Position numbers and translations under genes: made by a program. DNA of 64,000 bases from Dolomedes plantarius (Eukaryota > Arthropoda > Arachnida > Araneae > Dolomedidae), in the NCBI GenBank assembly GCA_907164885.2, contig OU015492.1, positions 193,510,477 to 193,574,476 on the forward strand, written 5' to 3'. This document shows positions 1 to 12,061 of this stretch, piece after piece (position 1 is the first letter of the stretch; every line of letters begins with the position of its first letter). The notes beneath the pieces were generated by a model, which was given only the letters and a program-made list of their open reading frames with translations, was not told where the DNA came from and ran no database searches.

Positions 1-1580
1 GAAATCCCTGAAGCACTTCTCGATAGCAGGTCACAAACTACAAGAAACCCGTAAGTTGAATTTATTCAGGACTTTCGTTTCGTAAGAAAAGCTATGAAAA
101 CATGGATAGATATTTATATAACTAGAATTTATCTGGATCGAAGAGTAGATTTTCTTAAGCATCGATATCACAAAAGAGTGTCGAATAATACTCCTCCGAA
201 CTTAAATAATGAAATTCTGAATACTGCCTGAGAGCTTGTATTTTAGTACAAAATGGCATTCATTTCTATGCTTTATGTTAAATCATTCTAAACTATCTCT
301 GTCTGAAATCATTAAACAAGACTGTATATTCTTGTATTATGTTCAAAGTATAAATGAGCGTTGACATCTCTTTATAATAAAGTATAAATGCTGAATGTGT
401 ATTAGTTATTTGAAATAAGAATGCTTTACCAAATTGGTATATACAAATAGTGACATAGACTAAATATTATTATCATGAAATGAATACTTATTTAAAATTA
501 ATACAACTGTTTCCAATCTTCTAAAATCATAGAGAAATTTCAATACTATGTCTAGGTTCAAGACAGCTTGTTTAATCCAGGTAAAATGACAAGGTTTTCA
601 CTTTTCTGCTTTACTGTGTTTATCGATTGTAATGCAAGGAAATGGTCTAAGGATGTAAGAATGCATTGCCAAAACTAAGGACTGAAATTTCAAGTATATA
701 TATGAAAGGGTAATACAGTGAAAAAAATAGTCAATATTAAATAAATGTTATCAAATTTTATTCGTCATTGTATAAGTGAATTGCAGCGTTTTCGACTGAA
801 ACCGTACATAGAACACTCAAACCTTAGTTTAAATAAATACCAATACATATAATAACGCATAATTTATGCTTCTATATTAATTAAGTTTTTTTACAGGAGT
901 GGTAAAAGATTTATTTTATGCGTCTAAACCAGTGCTGTTCTATTTGTGTACAGAGGGGAAAATTGTGTGGTAACTTAACTTTTTAGATTATTTAAGCTTA
1001 ACTATGTTCTATTAAATTTAAAAAATACATTATTAACAGAAAATAGTAAAACTCATTTTTAAGAATGAAAATGGTCCTCTGTTAAATATGCCTTTCAAGC
1101 TGTAAAATTAAATTTCACTAGATTACTTATCTAATGATTTAATGACTAACATTTTACATAATAATGAATTACATGTTTTATTCCAAGTATGTAATAATCA
1201 AAGATATCAGTCTTTCGCCCAAGTTAGCTAGTAATTCCATTGTAAATTAAGGATTCAGTCCATCTTCATTTGTATTTCAACAAGCAGAGCTAAATAACTT
1301 TCAACAAATGCATTTCAACCACAACTTGAACCAGTCATGAAATGGTCCAAAACACTAACATCTAAAGAAATAGCAGCTTTGTGGTCTATTTCTATGTTTG
1401 TCACAACATAAAGCCAAATAGCTGCAACTATGATAAAGTTTAACTTTTACACCACGAATGTACCAGTATAGTTCTGTTTCAATATGACTTGTAAGTTTAA
1501 AAAAAAAGAAATGTCTCTTCTTTTCTAAACTGCAAAATTTTATTCAAGGATTGCATGGCACGTTGTGTATTAGAAAGCTA
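1..1580. other. AT-rich sequence without recognisable gene
   Basis: All six frames are closed by frequent stops. I see no protein motif, RNA gene or repeat with clear boundaries. It is best read as intergenic or intronic DNA. Confidence 0.6.
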
Positions 1581-1623
1581 GGCGGAAATAGATGTTCCGT
1601 CCTAAGGGACATCTATTTCCGCC
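1581..1623. repeat. 15-bp perfect hairpin
   Basis: GGCGGAAATAGATGT at 1581-1595 is matched exactly by its reverse complement ending at 1623, with a 13-nt centre that can extend the stem by three pairs (one G-T). It is GC-richer than its surroundings and lies about 20 bp before a TTAA-flanked element, so it may be part of the same or an adjacent foldback insertion. No flanking T run suggests a terminator. Confidence 0.75.
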
Positions 1624-1643
1624 GTAATAGGGATCCTCATTAA

Positions 1644-2338
1644 TAGGGGTCCGGGACACATTTAAAAAATTTTTTTATTTATTGAGTAAAAATTTTGAAT
1701 TTTTTTGTGATGTTTAACAGTATAATTTGTAAGCAAAACCACATCATAAAACTTCTCATAAAGTTTTTAAAAAGTTTTAAAATTTAAAATTTTGAAAAAA
1801 GGGTAATTTAAAATCGTTATAACTCAAAATTTTATTTGTCTAATTTCAAAATTTTTCATTTAATTAAACAGAAATATATAATTTTTAATTTTGATTCGGC
1901 ATTTCTTGAAATATTAATTTTTAAAAAATTAAAAATATTTAGAGTATTTTTTTTTTAAATGATGTAACTTATTTTTAAAGAATCATATTTTAAAAAGTAA
2001 ATTTTTTTTTCAAATTTGCTGAATCAAAATTAAAGTAAAATAATTGAAAAAGACATGTTCCAAGTTTGAACCATTTATTTTTAACGGTTCTTGACTTATA
2101 ACAAATTAAAGACGAGAAATGGTGAAAAAAAAAATCATGTAGAAAAACACATTTAAAGGTTTAAACAAAAATTGGCTGCTATTAGAATGTTGCAAAAAAA
2201 AAATTATATCTCTTGTTCTAATTAAGATAGAAACATGATTTAAACGTCATTTTAAGAGGAAAAAAAGAGAAAAAATTTTAATGCAATAAATTTGTTTTCG
2301 AAAATTTGAAGAATTTTGTGTCCTGGAGCCCCTTCAGA
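1644..2338. mobile_element. Candidate TTAA-flanked non-autonomous DNA transposon
   Basis: The left end, at about 1646, reads GGGGTCCGGGACAC. The right end, read on the minus strand from 2332, reads GGGGCTCCAGGACAC, so the two form an imperfect terminal inverted repeat (TIR). TTAA lies just outside both ends (1640-1643 and 2339-2342). The interior is very AT-rich with poly(A)/poly(T) runs and no coding capacity. Other TTAA-flanked elements occur in this window, which supports the reading, but the TIRs are short and imperfect and the exact boundary on the right is uncertain. Confidence 0.45.
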
Positions 2339-2342
2339 TTAA

Positions 2343-3200
2343 CGTCAATGGATAGCCACAGTAAAACAGCAGGAGAAAAATTAAATCAAATATGATCTTG
2401 TTGACATCTCAAAACTTATAGAACGGATGAAAACTACTAGATCTAGAATAGCCTAATTATTAAAAATATTTAAAAATAGACTCTTCTTTGATTTACTACG
2501 CTCATTCACTATCTGCACTCTTGTTTGAATATACGAGATGCAACATAAATTTTCTTTCGCATGAATTAAAATCAATACGATCGGTGAGGGCAAGATTAAA
2601 TGCAGGATATATTAAATCAATTCTAAACAGTTCCTCCTTTCAGTTTGAAAAATTCAATTTCCTTGCTGACGTTTTATTATTTCCACTCATCATCTGTAAT
2701 GGAAAATTTATCATTGCAACCCTTTCCCTTGCTCTGAGATATATTCGCGAAATCTTTTTACTTTGACACTGATGCTGATTAATGCCTCAATACTCAGATG
2801 CATCGCATAACATCTTCTCAGAAATATTGAACAATAGCAGAGATCCATGAATACATTGTTTAGTTTGATTAAAAATAGTTTTCGCTCACTGTGATTGATT
2901 GTATCATTCAGCTCTTTTTTTTTTTAGTGTTTTACTCCCGTTTCTATGATCACCGTTATTTATTGTAACTACATGTAATTAAAGGGGAAAATAGGGGTGA
3001 TTTAGCAGTAATGCCGTAGTAATTTAAAAAAGTTATTCCAAATCTTTTTTCCCCTATTTTATTTACTGTCTCATTTTTAATACAGGAAAATAAAAAGGTT
3101 TCTTAAATTATTATTTCATTCAATGTAAGTATTTTTTCAAATACAGCTTGAATAATCCAGTGATATGTAGTGTTTCCCACGTCAATTTATGCTTACCCAT
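2343..3200. other. AT-rich sequence, no gene recognised
   Basis: A short open frame at 2488-2766 has no ATG at its start and no recognisable motif. I see nothing else. Confidence 0.5.
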
Positions 3201-4274
3201 AGACTAGGGCGTCTAGGATTCTTAAACCCCATGGAAAATATTTAATATATAATTTAATGTAATGTAAATACTTTAACATATTCTGAAACGTACAAACTTG
3301 AATTCAAGAATATTTCGAATTTTGGATGTACAATACATACACTCTATTTGTTCACCATCTCAGTATCATTATCAAACCATATTTTATAATCAGTAACTAA
3401 GTTTGAAACAATAACAACGGGATTATGCTGATATGAAGAGTACAGTTCGTTCAAAATGGCTGTCAAAGACTAGGGCGTCTAGGATTCTTAAACCCCATGG
3501 AAAATATTTAATATATAATTTAATGTAATGTAAATACTTCAACATATTCTGAAATATACAAACTTGAATTCAAGAATATTTCGAATTTTGGATGTACAAT
3601 ACATACACTCTATTTGTTCACCATAATCTCAGTATCATTATCAAACCATATTTTATAATCAGTAACAAAGTTTGAAACAATAACAACGGGATTATGCTGA
3701 TATGAAGAGTACAGTTCGTTCAAAATGGCTGTCAAAGACTAGGGCGTCTAGGATTCTTAAACCCCATGGAAAATATTTAATATATAATTTAATGTAATGT
3801 AAATACTTCAACATATTCTGAAATATACAAATTTGAATTCAAGAATATTTCGAATTTTGGATGTACAATACATGCACTCTATTTGTTCACCATAATCTCA
3901 GTATCATTATCAAACCATATTTTATAATCAGTAACAAAGTATGAAACAATAACAACGGGATTATGCTGATATGAAGAGTACAGTTCGTTCAAAATGGCTG
4001 TCAAAGACTAGGGCGTCTAGGATTCTTAAACCCCATGGAAAATATTTAATATATAATTTAATGTAATGTAAATACTTCAACATATTCTGAAATATACAAA
4101 CTTGAATTCAAGAATATTTCGAATTTTGGATGTACAATACATACACTCTATTTGTTCACCATAATCTCAGTATCATTATCAAACCATATTTTATAATCAG
4201 TAACAAAGTTTGAAACAATAACAACGGGATTATGCTGATATGAAGAGTACAGTTCGTTCAAAATGGCTGTCAAG
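3201..4274. repeat. Tandem array, 4 copies of ~269 bp
   Basis: The phrase AGACTAGGGCGTCTAGGATT recurs at 3201, 3467, 3736 and 4005, and each copy ends in a block reading CAAAATGGCTGTCAA. Spacing is 266, 269 and 269 bp. Copies differ by a few substitutions and one 3-bp gap in the first copy, so the array is young. Each unit has stops in all frames. Nothing in it indicates a transcribed product. Confidence 0.93.
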
Positions 4275-4414
4275 GATTATGCAAGCAAAAAGAAAAGACT
4301 GCGAGCAGCTACTGTAAAGTATTTTTAATCTTTTCGCTCACGCAGACACGCAATGTATATTAAACACGATGCAATTTTAAGTAGAATCAATACAAAACAA
4401 AGTATTTTATTTAA

Positions 4415-5188
4415 GGGGGGAAGATCACCTTAAAACCCTCAAAAACCTCATTTTTTTATTATGATATAGTTTTAAAGAATGAAATCTAAGGAATCTTTTA
4501 AAAAAATGAAGTCGATACTACAATTAGAACCGCTTTTATGGCAAAATATATAAAGCTAATAGTAAAGTAATTTATGGAAACTTTAAATGGCTTTTTCTTA
4601 AAACTGTTATTTTCAAACTTGTGCGCACTATTTCTACAAAACTAATGGTCACAAATTGCTAAAATTTTGTATAGATGTATATCTAATATGTTTATACAAT
4701 TTCTATCTGAATTTAAGTCAGTACATATTACTAATTTTTTTTCAGCAATTTTTGGTGAAAACATTTTATGGTATTTTTTTTTACATTACAATGCATTTGC
4801 CGGAAAAAAATATTTTTATGCGAATTATGGTAATTATTTGAGGTGTATATTAAAGTATAATCTATGGATAGAATATATAAAATAATTTAATATATAACTC
4901 TTATAGTTTTTAAAATAATCTGAGCGCAATGCATTGACCCAAGATTCATTATTCATAAAATATTAATAATTTTTTTTACATAAAATATTTTCTAATAATC
5001 TCCCAACAATTTTGCTTTTTTTTCTAATAGATAATGCTTTATACGATTCACCTTAACAACTTGGTTTAAATTAATTACAAATTAACAAGCTGAATTTAAA
5101 TTATTATTATTTACATTAATTGGTAACATTAAGCTTGGTAGTAAAATCCGCGTATTTTTGGAAGTGCAAAAGTGATCTCCCCCCCCCC
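4415..5188. mobile_element. TTAA-flanked MITE with G-run ends
   Basis: The left end begins GGGGGGAAGATCACCTT directly after TTAA at 4411-4414. The right end is a C run with AGTGATCTCC directly before TTAA at 5189-5192. Read inward, both ends match GGGGGG(n)AGATCAC. The 774-bp interior is AT-rich with only two short overlapping frames (4656-4885) that lack recognisable motifs. TTAA target duplication is the hallmark of piggyBac-type elements, but canonical piggyBac ends start CCC, so the superfamily is left open. Confidence 0.65.
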
Positions 5189-5199
5189 TTAATAAAATA

Positions 5200-5737
5200 T
5201 TTCAGATTAACAACTTGGTATTGCAATGCTATTAATTTTGAAATTTGATATCGTTTAACGAAATATGATATTTTTTTTGTCGTTGTATATATATGAATGA
5301 CATTTACATTTACAAAATATAAAATAGGTTTTACTTCAGTCCAAATATAAACATGTGAAATATATAAATTTATACATTAATTTCCATAATGTCGATTAGG
5401 TGATAGTCAGCTTGAGTCTCAAATTTTTCAGAGATCGGGGATAAAACTCAAAACTGGTTCTAACCGAATCGGCCTAGGAATTAATTTTGTCATTCGTACT
5501 TCATACTTTCTAATATGCATACCAAGAAGAACTTCTTTGAACGGCTTCTCAACAACTGGAAGTATCGGAATAAAAGTAAAATAGAGCCCGTAGAAGTGGC
5601 CTCAGTAAGCGAAATTAACTCAAAGAGTTTAAAAGTAATAATAAGGCCATTAAGTACGAATGAACAAAAATATATTAAAAATTTAGCTCTCATTTCCTGA
5701 TTTTGCCAATTATCCTTCCATACTGGGGAAAAATGAG
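5200..5737. other. Unassigned sequence with a short open frame
   Basis: An ATG-initiated 61-codon frame runs 5515-5700 on the plus strand and an overlapping frame runs on the minus strand. Neither shows a known motif. It could be the remnant of a decayed element. Confidence 0.35.
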
Positions 5738-5799
5738 ATTTATTTGTCTAGAATCTAGACAAATAAATAGCTTTTTCTAGACTCTAGTAAAAAGCTATT
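5738..5799. repeat. Two adjacent hairpins (double cruciform)
   Basis: Hairpin 1 is ATTTATTTGTCTAGA at 5738-5752, one base, then its exact reverse complement to 5768. Hairpin 2 overlaps its end: AATAGCTTTTT followed by a CTAGA-type centre and AAAAAGCTATT to about 5799, with a single mismatch near the centre. Both share the TCTAGA core. Perfect 15-bp arms separated by one base are very unlikely by chance. Confidence 0.85.
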
Positions 5800-7858
5800 T
5801 TCCGTTACGTTCTTTAGCAGTCTTGTTGCTTTGGAATATTAACAGTTATAAATGAGGAACTTGAATAAAATCTTTTATTGAAACACACATAAGAATTCTT
5901 CTATTGAATGTTTCTTTTATGTAATACCGCTCAACTGAAGCGTATAAAATAAATGAAAGGGTAAAATTAATTATTCGCCATTAGTTAAAATCTTGGAGAA
6001 GAAATCTTAAGAGGTTTAAATTCCAGACAGAAGCAAACTAACGGAACTGAAAGAAATTACCATCGTCGTTCTTGAATTTTTACCTCAACGACTTTTAAGT
6101 AAGCCATTTGAATCAGGCAGTAAATGTAATATAAAGTTTTGTGCCAAGAATAGCTAAAAAAGTGTGGAAATATTTCAGCATAATAATGCAGATATATATC
6201 TCTGGTACCTTCAAAGATACAATAGAAATATTAAGCGTTGAAACTACTGTAGAACCATATTTTCAGAACAAACTTTTTTCCTGGCTTGTATAATATCGTA
6301 ATCATTCGTCCTAAAATTTATCAGCGTTCTCTTTTTTTAATATTGCGTTCATAGTCTTTTCGATTTTAACATTTTGTTTTTCGGACAGTTATGTATGCTG
6401 AGTATATTGGACAAATAATAAATAGTTTGACTATTATACGTTATTCGCGAGTTTAATATCCATTTACTATTCCTTCCTTACAGCTCTAGTAACTGAAGAA
6501 TTTTTGGAAAAAGACCAAATGAGAAAAAGTCGTTATGTAATGCATTTTGTGTTATCAGATTCTGTTTACAAAAAGCGATAAAAATAGTTTTGTGCAATTC
6601 CCTTCTAAAAAATGTAAATAAATAAGGATCCAGATAGAACTTTAAAAGTTCTTTTACGTGTCTAAGCGTTAGTAAAATGTTATTCTACATTTTAAACACC
6701 GAGAAAGAATCGCTTTGAGCTAGAATGGCTTTTCTGACGCACATTGGAAAATGACACTTGAAAAACATCACAGTTTGATTTTAATCAGAAAACATGCAGA
6801 CGGTTTCTTTAATGGAAGGATAAGTTCCCAGCACCGGGAAAAAATACTCAGAATTATCAGAGGAACTGATGCTTTAAAGCACTGCTCTAAAAAGCGAGCA
6901 TTTTGTGTCATGAGTAAGGCGCATTTCGCAAATGGCAATATCATAAAACGTAATCAATGGTAGCTTTTACGACAGAAATAAATCTAAGCTCAGATAATGG
7001 ATGGATATCACCAATTTTCGCAATATTTGAAGCGGCAGTGTTAATGTGTTATTTTCAACGACGACAGTTTAATTTTGCATGTCTGCTAACATTGAAAGTG
7101 TGAATAATTTAAATATTTTTCAAGCAAAGAAATATTTTCCATATATAAGATATTAAATTCTGGAGCTCTTGAAAATTATGATATACCTATATCTACCAAT
7201 GGCAAAATTAAAGTTATTTTGATGGGCTTATCTCGAGTGTTCATTTCTTTTTATTTTAGTAATATATGTAGTTATAACATATTTTGCTGGAGAATGTCTT
7301 TCAAAGCCCATGAGTTTGAGAGACGTGCGTCATATTCTACCTAGAAAGATCTAGGATACTGTCATATTGTTGTGTTCTTACGACGCTTAAGTTAATCATT
7401 TCCAAAAGAGTTATTCCTAAAAGCCCGTCAGTGCTTCTTCGCATTCTACTATCCTTCATTATTTTTTTCTCTCTTTCTAGTTTTCTCTTTTCTTATGAAC
7501 TTTAGGTAATGTGCTCAAAAAACTATGTAATATCCAAATTTATGTACAAGTTTTTAGTTACAAAGTAAGCAATGTAACAATGTAATTACAAAGTTCACTT
7601 TAAGTCTGTTGAGAAATTGGTTGGTATATAACCAATTCGCCAACATCTAAATCAAAATCTTAAAATAAGTGCAACAGCAGACTTCAGCAGTGCTCGATGA
7701 ACTGTCTTCGATTAAAAAACTTCTTCAAGTTTAACGTTTTCAAACTAAAATTTATTGTATAATCATTAACATACGCAAAAGAGACATACGCTGCAGTCGG
7801 CAGTAAAAATAAGAACGTATACAATACCCAAGATTGACCGCCATTGATCTTGGAAGGG
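5800..7858. other. AT-rich sequence without recognisable gene
   Basis: The longest open frame (6751-6963, plus, 70 codons, ATG start) shows no recognised domain. No repeat boundaries or RNA features are visible. Confidence 0.45.
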
Positions 7859-8095
7859 AATAGCGCCCTTTACACGTACTCTCTTTCCCGCATGAAACCA
7901 CGATCCCGCGCGATTTAATGCATGTGTGAAGGTGTCGGAGAGGAAGGGAAAACTGCTTTTGAGGGTACTGCAAGTTTTCCCGCGCGCAATACCTTACGCT
8001 CCAAGCACTCAAAGAGCGTACGTGTAAAGGGCGCGACGCTCTTTTGCGAGTGCTTGGAGCGTGCGCGAAAGAACGTACGTGTAAAGGGTGCTAAT
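7859..8095. mobile_element. GC-rich nested palindromic element
   Basis: The outer ends are inverted: TAGCGCCCTTTACACGTAC near 7861 and, on the other strand, TAGCACCCTTTACACGTAC from about 8093. A second inverted pair lies inside (CGCTCCAAGCACTC at about 7998 against GAGTGCTTGGAGCG ending at about 8061). The phrase ACGTGTAAAGGG appears twice in direct orientation (about 8020 and 8078) and once inverted (about 7866). The GC content contrasts sharply with the AT-rich flanks. Open frames here are by-products of the palindrome. A foldback MITE is most likely. No target duplication was recognised. Confidence 0.6.
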
Positions 8096-8262
8096 GCCCC
8101 CGATGCAGGCTTCAGGAAGAGTAGTCCATGGGCCGGGCCCTCCACTGTAGTATGATATGGCAATGCCTAAAACTTCAGTGATCTGTAACAAATGGAAATA
8201 GGATGGAAAATAGAAAGTAGGGTAAACAAAAAGCTTCGGTAGTACAAGTAAAGGTGAAACAT

Positions 8263-8275
8263 GGGGGGGGGGGGG
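8263..8275. repeat. G13 homopolymer
   Basis: Thirteen consecutive G on the plus strand, a slippage-prone tract close to the 3' end of the retrotransposon fragment on the other strand. Confidence 0.9.
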
Positions 8276-8311
8276 TGAAGAGACCGAGAGAACAAAGATC
8301 AGGGCAAACAA

Positions 8312-9030
8312 TCAGAAGTTACGAGTAAGATTGGCACAGGGCCGTTTCTTGTTAGCATTGTCAGCAGAGTCGTAATCAGAAAGATTTTCAATAAGAACAT
8401 TTGGTAAATCTTTATGGAAGTTAATAGCAAGATTTTGAAGACAATTTTGAATAGTGGGGCGATTTAGCTCCCTATAAATGTCAACATTACGAAAATACCA
8501 TGAGGAGTCAGTGATTTCCCGAATAGTAATTTTTGGACCAACAGCCAGAATTTTAATGTTGGAATCCGCTGCATACGACCAAACTGGCCGAGCATACTTA
8601 AGTAAGGGTCTTAAGAAAGATTTATAAATGAACATTTTGTTACTAAGGTTCAATTTACTATTTCGGGCAAATAAGGGATAAAGTTGTCTTTTAGAATTAT
8701 GAAATTTATTACGATTATTAATAATATGTTGTTTCCAAGTGAGTTTTTTTTATCAAAGGTTAACCCTAGGTATTTAGCAGTCTTTGACCAGGGTATAATG
8801 GTGGAACCAATTTTAATATTGCAGTTAGCATAGGTTCTATCGAATTTATGGGTGAACATGGTGGCAATGGACTTATCCGAGTTAATTTGTATTTTCCATT
8901 TAACGAGCCAGGAATTAATAAGGGCAACATGGTCATTAATAGCTTTGACTGCATTTTTATGATTATGATTAGAGGCAAAAATGGCTGTGTCGTCTGCAAA
9001 AATAGCAATTTCGGTCTGCCCCCGATACAA
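8312..9030 (-). pseudogene. 5'-truncated non-LTR retrotransposon ORF2 fragment (Jockey-like RT C-terminal half)
   Basis: Reading leftward on the minus strand, the upstream frame contains AIFADDTAIFAS, the reverse-transcriptase palm motif with the catalytic DD pair, followed about 70 residues later by KYLGLTFDKK, the conserved YLG motif at the start of the thumb. A second frame then continues with KMFIYKSFLRPLLKYARPVWS, matching the post-RT region typical of Jockey-clade proteins, and runs to a stop near 8312. The two frames overlap at a T8 run (8744-8751 on the plus strand), so a one-base length change in that homopolymer explains the break. Fingers domain, endonuclease and ORF1 are absent upstream of about 9040, as expected for a 5'-truncated insertion. 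Inactive; clade assignment from motif resemblance only. Confidence 0.82.
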
Positions 9031-9039
9031 GAATAAGCA

Positions 9040-9877
9040 CGATCATAAATACTCGTTTCTGATAAATTTACATATACCTCTTGGTTACAAATAATTCGAC
9101 CAACCGTTACGGTTTCGATACATTGGCGGTGGTATGAATTAACACATCGGATGAATTGTACTTCGAAATTACACGTCTTCGGCTTGTAATGACGTCGTTG
9201 TCTAAAAGAGGATGATTTATAAAGATGCTCGGCGGAAGAAAACTAAGGCTGTTTAAGAAATTAAAAGTACAGTTTCCCAGCAAAGTCTTTATTGATGATA
9301 ATTACCTCTTTTGTGGCTTCCATAAGTGTCCGAGAACCTGTTTTCAAATAACACTGTGTCGCAAGGATGTTTGTTGCCACTGAGAAACGACTTGAAACTA
9401 TAGGAACTTGTCTAATTAGCCCTTACGTAGGAAAAGTTAACCATAGCGCTCTAAACCAACCGACCTAACATAATATTGTGTGCTTCTATAATCTACACCT
9501 CGCTGAATATGATCTGTTAAGGAATTAAAAAGTTTTGTATTCTTGTGATATTGAATCCAAAATAGTAGATAAGTAATTAAATTTGGGGGTTTTCGAAGGA
9601 ATCTTTTTCTGTTGTTCCTTAGCAATAAAGAATGAATATGGAGTCAAGAAATACATATTAACGATTTTTTTTTTCATCTCTAATTTTATGGAAAACAACA
9701 TGGCAAAGAAGAGTAGAAAATCTGTGATATGGTAAACTGCATCCTGAATTTTGTAGAACTAGCTTCGTGGCAATTGTATTTTTCCTATATTACATCCACA
9801 ATAAAATAAAGAATTTGTGTTATTCATGAGCCACGAACATACATTAAAATAATACATATCAAGAAAGGAAGTTTTTT
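9040..9877. other. Unassigned sequence
   Basis: No coding region or repeat boundary is recognised. Part may be additional diverged retrotransposon sequence upstream of the RT fragment, but no protein motif is visible. Confidence 0.4.
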
Positions 9878-10303
<426 letters not shown>

Positions 10304-11160
10304 GCTAGAAGAGACTACGTGAATTAATTTTTTTTATTATTTACTCTTCCTAAACGATAACTATTCTGATTTTTTAAAAATGACTTACTAAATTCTTTCT
10401 CTTAGCCTTATAAAAACTCTTCTTTACTGTCTTCACAGAAAAGTAGGAAACAAAATTTGTAAAATTTTAAAACAATCTTCAGATTCGAATGTTATTCAAG
10501 TACGTGAACTCTGCAAGTATATATTAAATTATTTTCTTATCGTCGTTCCTATTTATATTTTATATCAATAATAATAGTCTTATTTTTATCTCTTTCGAGT
10601 GCACTAATCTCTTTTGAGACTTCTTGCAAAATATCATAATCTTCTTTAGTATTTTAAAAAAGGATTACTCGAGTTCACTTGAAGGGAAATACAAGATTAT
10701 ATCTCCATCCTCTGTAATTCTATCGTCTCGTGACAATAATGGGAACAATTTTGAGCAAACAATCACGAAAGTCTGAAAGAGGAGATAGGTTTGAAAACAT
10801 AACACACTTCAAAAAAATTGTGAATCAATCTGAAAAATAAATTTATTTGTGAGGGAACTCGTAAATACGTAATTATATTATCTTTCTATCAAACATGCTA
10901 GATTTGAAATTTTAGGAAAATGTTTTTTATTCTGCTTCGTTATTGTTAAGTTATAAAAGAAAGGAATGGACCTACTGCTTTTTTTCCGATTTCAGGAAGA
11001 AGGGATTAGGGATTTGAAGCCAATTTAGAGTTCAAAATTTAGATAGATTTAGAAGCCATTTGGTTATTTTCTTGTGATCTAAATTGACTGGAAATTGCCA
11101 ATTATAAGACAAAGTTAATTTAAAAATTTGATAATGTAAAGACAGGTTTTTTAATTTTGT
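10304..11160. other. AT-rich sequence without recognisable gene
   Basis: I see no open frame of note and no repeat edges. Confidence 0.5.
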
Positions 11161-11174
11161 GCCCACCAACAAAC

Positions 11175-12060
11175 TTGTTACTTATAAGATGTTGAAGAGC
11201 CTATAATGGAATTCAAACCCCGGTTTTTGCTATTAAGGGAGCAAGGGGCCTTCAGCTTCGAATTTTTTAATTTACAATTTTTAACTCTATATACAAAATG
11301 AAAATAATTTGTATTCTTTTTTACTACATTTAAAATCCTTAGAATCCAAAATAAGTATTTTTAGGCAGAAAAGTGCCTTTGTTCAAAATTTTTTTCAAAG
11401 ATACTAGCATTTTTCAAAATGCTCCATGCGCATTCCAAATCATTTAAAAGCCTTAGATATTTTAAACATATGTTTACCGTACATATATAAATATAACTGT
11501 GCTATGAACTTTTTTTGTAGGAATCTAAAGCAATAAACAATTGTTTTTGAAATTTGGCTGTTGTTTTTTAATTTTATTTTTACGTTTTTGCCTTATTTCA
11601 TGGCCTACAAATTTGAAATATATTTGTGGTTTCAAAGATTTATGCACAGGTTTGCGGAAAACACTTCAATTAACAATACTGGGAAATTTGAATGAAATCA
11701 AACGAAAAGTAATGCGCATGCAGCATTTTGAAAAATGCTATCACTTTTGAAAACTTTTTTGATAGACAGGTCTTATTCTTAAACAAAATACTTATTTGTG
11801 AATTCTAAGTGTCATCAATAAAGTAAAAAATAATATTAATTATTGTCATTTAGTATAAAGAGTAAATTATTGAAAACTTAAAACAAACGAAGGTGAAGGT
11901 CCCTTGTCCCTTTAAGTAGGCTGGAGCTGTCTGACTGGGAAGAAAAGACTTCTCTTACGAGAGAGGATTTCATATGAAATCTTAACACTGTGGTGACCAT
12001 TATGAGGCATTGTATTTAAGGTATTATTCATAATGCGGGATGAATTCTTTGCCACACAAA
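11175..12060. repeat. Diverged copy of the 667-bp repeat, split by a transposon
   Basis: Sequence from about 11190 to the TTAA at 11233 (ending GGTTTTTGCTATTA) and from 11916 to about 12052 (GTAGGCTGGAGCTGTCTGA, then GATGAATTCTTTGCCA) matches consecutive parts of the three near-identical 667-bp units downstream. In those units the two parts are contiguous. Here they are separated by the X element, so this copy predates that insertion and is older than the tandem expansion. Confidence 0.75.
11237..11911 (-). mobile_element. TTAA-flanked foldback element, family X copy 1
   Basis: Flanked by TTAA at 11233-11236 and 11912-11915. The ends match inversely (GGGAGCAAGGGGCCTTCAGC against AGGGACAAGGGACCTTCACC read inward), and similarity between arms extends about 270 bp inward: TAGCATTTTTCAAAATGCTCC near 11405 is answered by GCAGCATTTTGAAAAATGCT near 11719. 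The centre has no coding capacity. Relative to copies 2 and 3 it is inverted. It is a long-TIR non-autonomous DNA transposon. Its superfamily is uncertain because TTAA suggests piggyBac but the end bases are GGG rather than CCC. Confidence 0.8.
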
Positions 12061-12061
12061 T

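Noticed and set aside
7752..8311. Overlapping frames of 77-100 codons on both strands
   Set aside because: Shadows of the GC-rich inverted-repeat element; repeated peptide pieces mirror the DNA palindrome.
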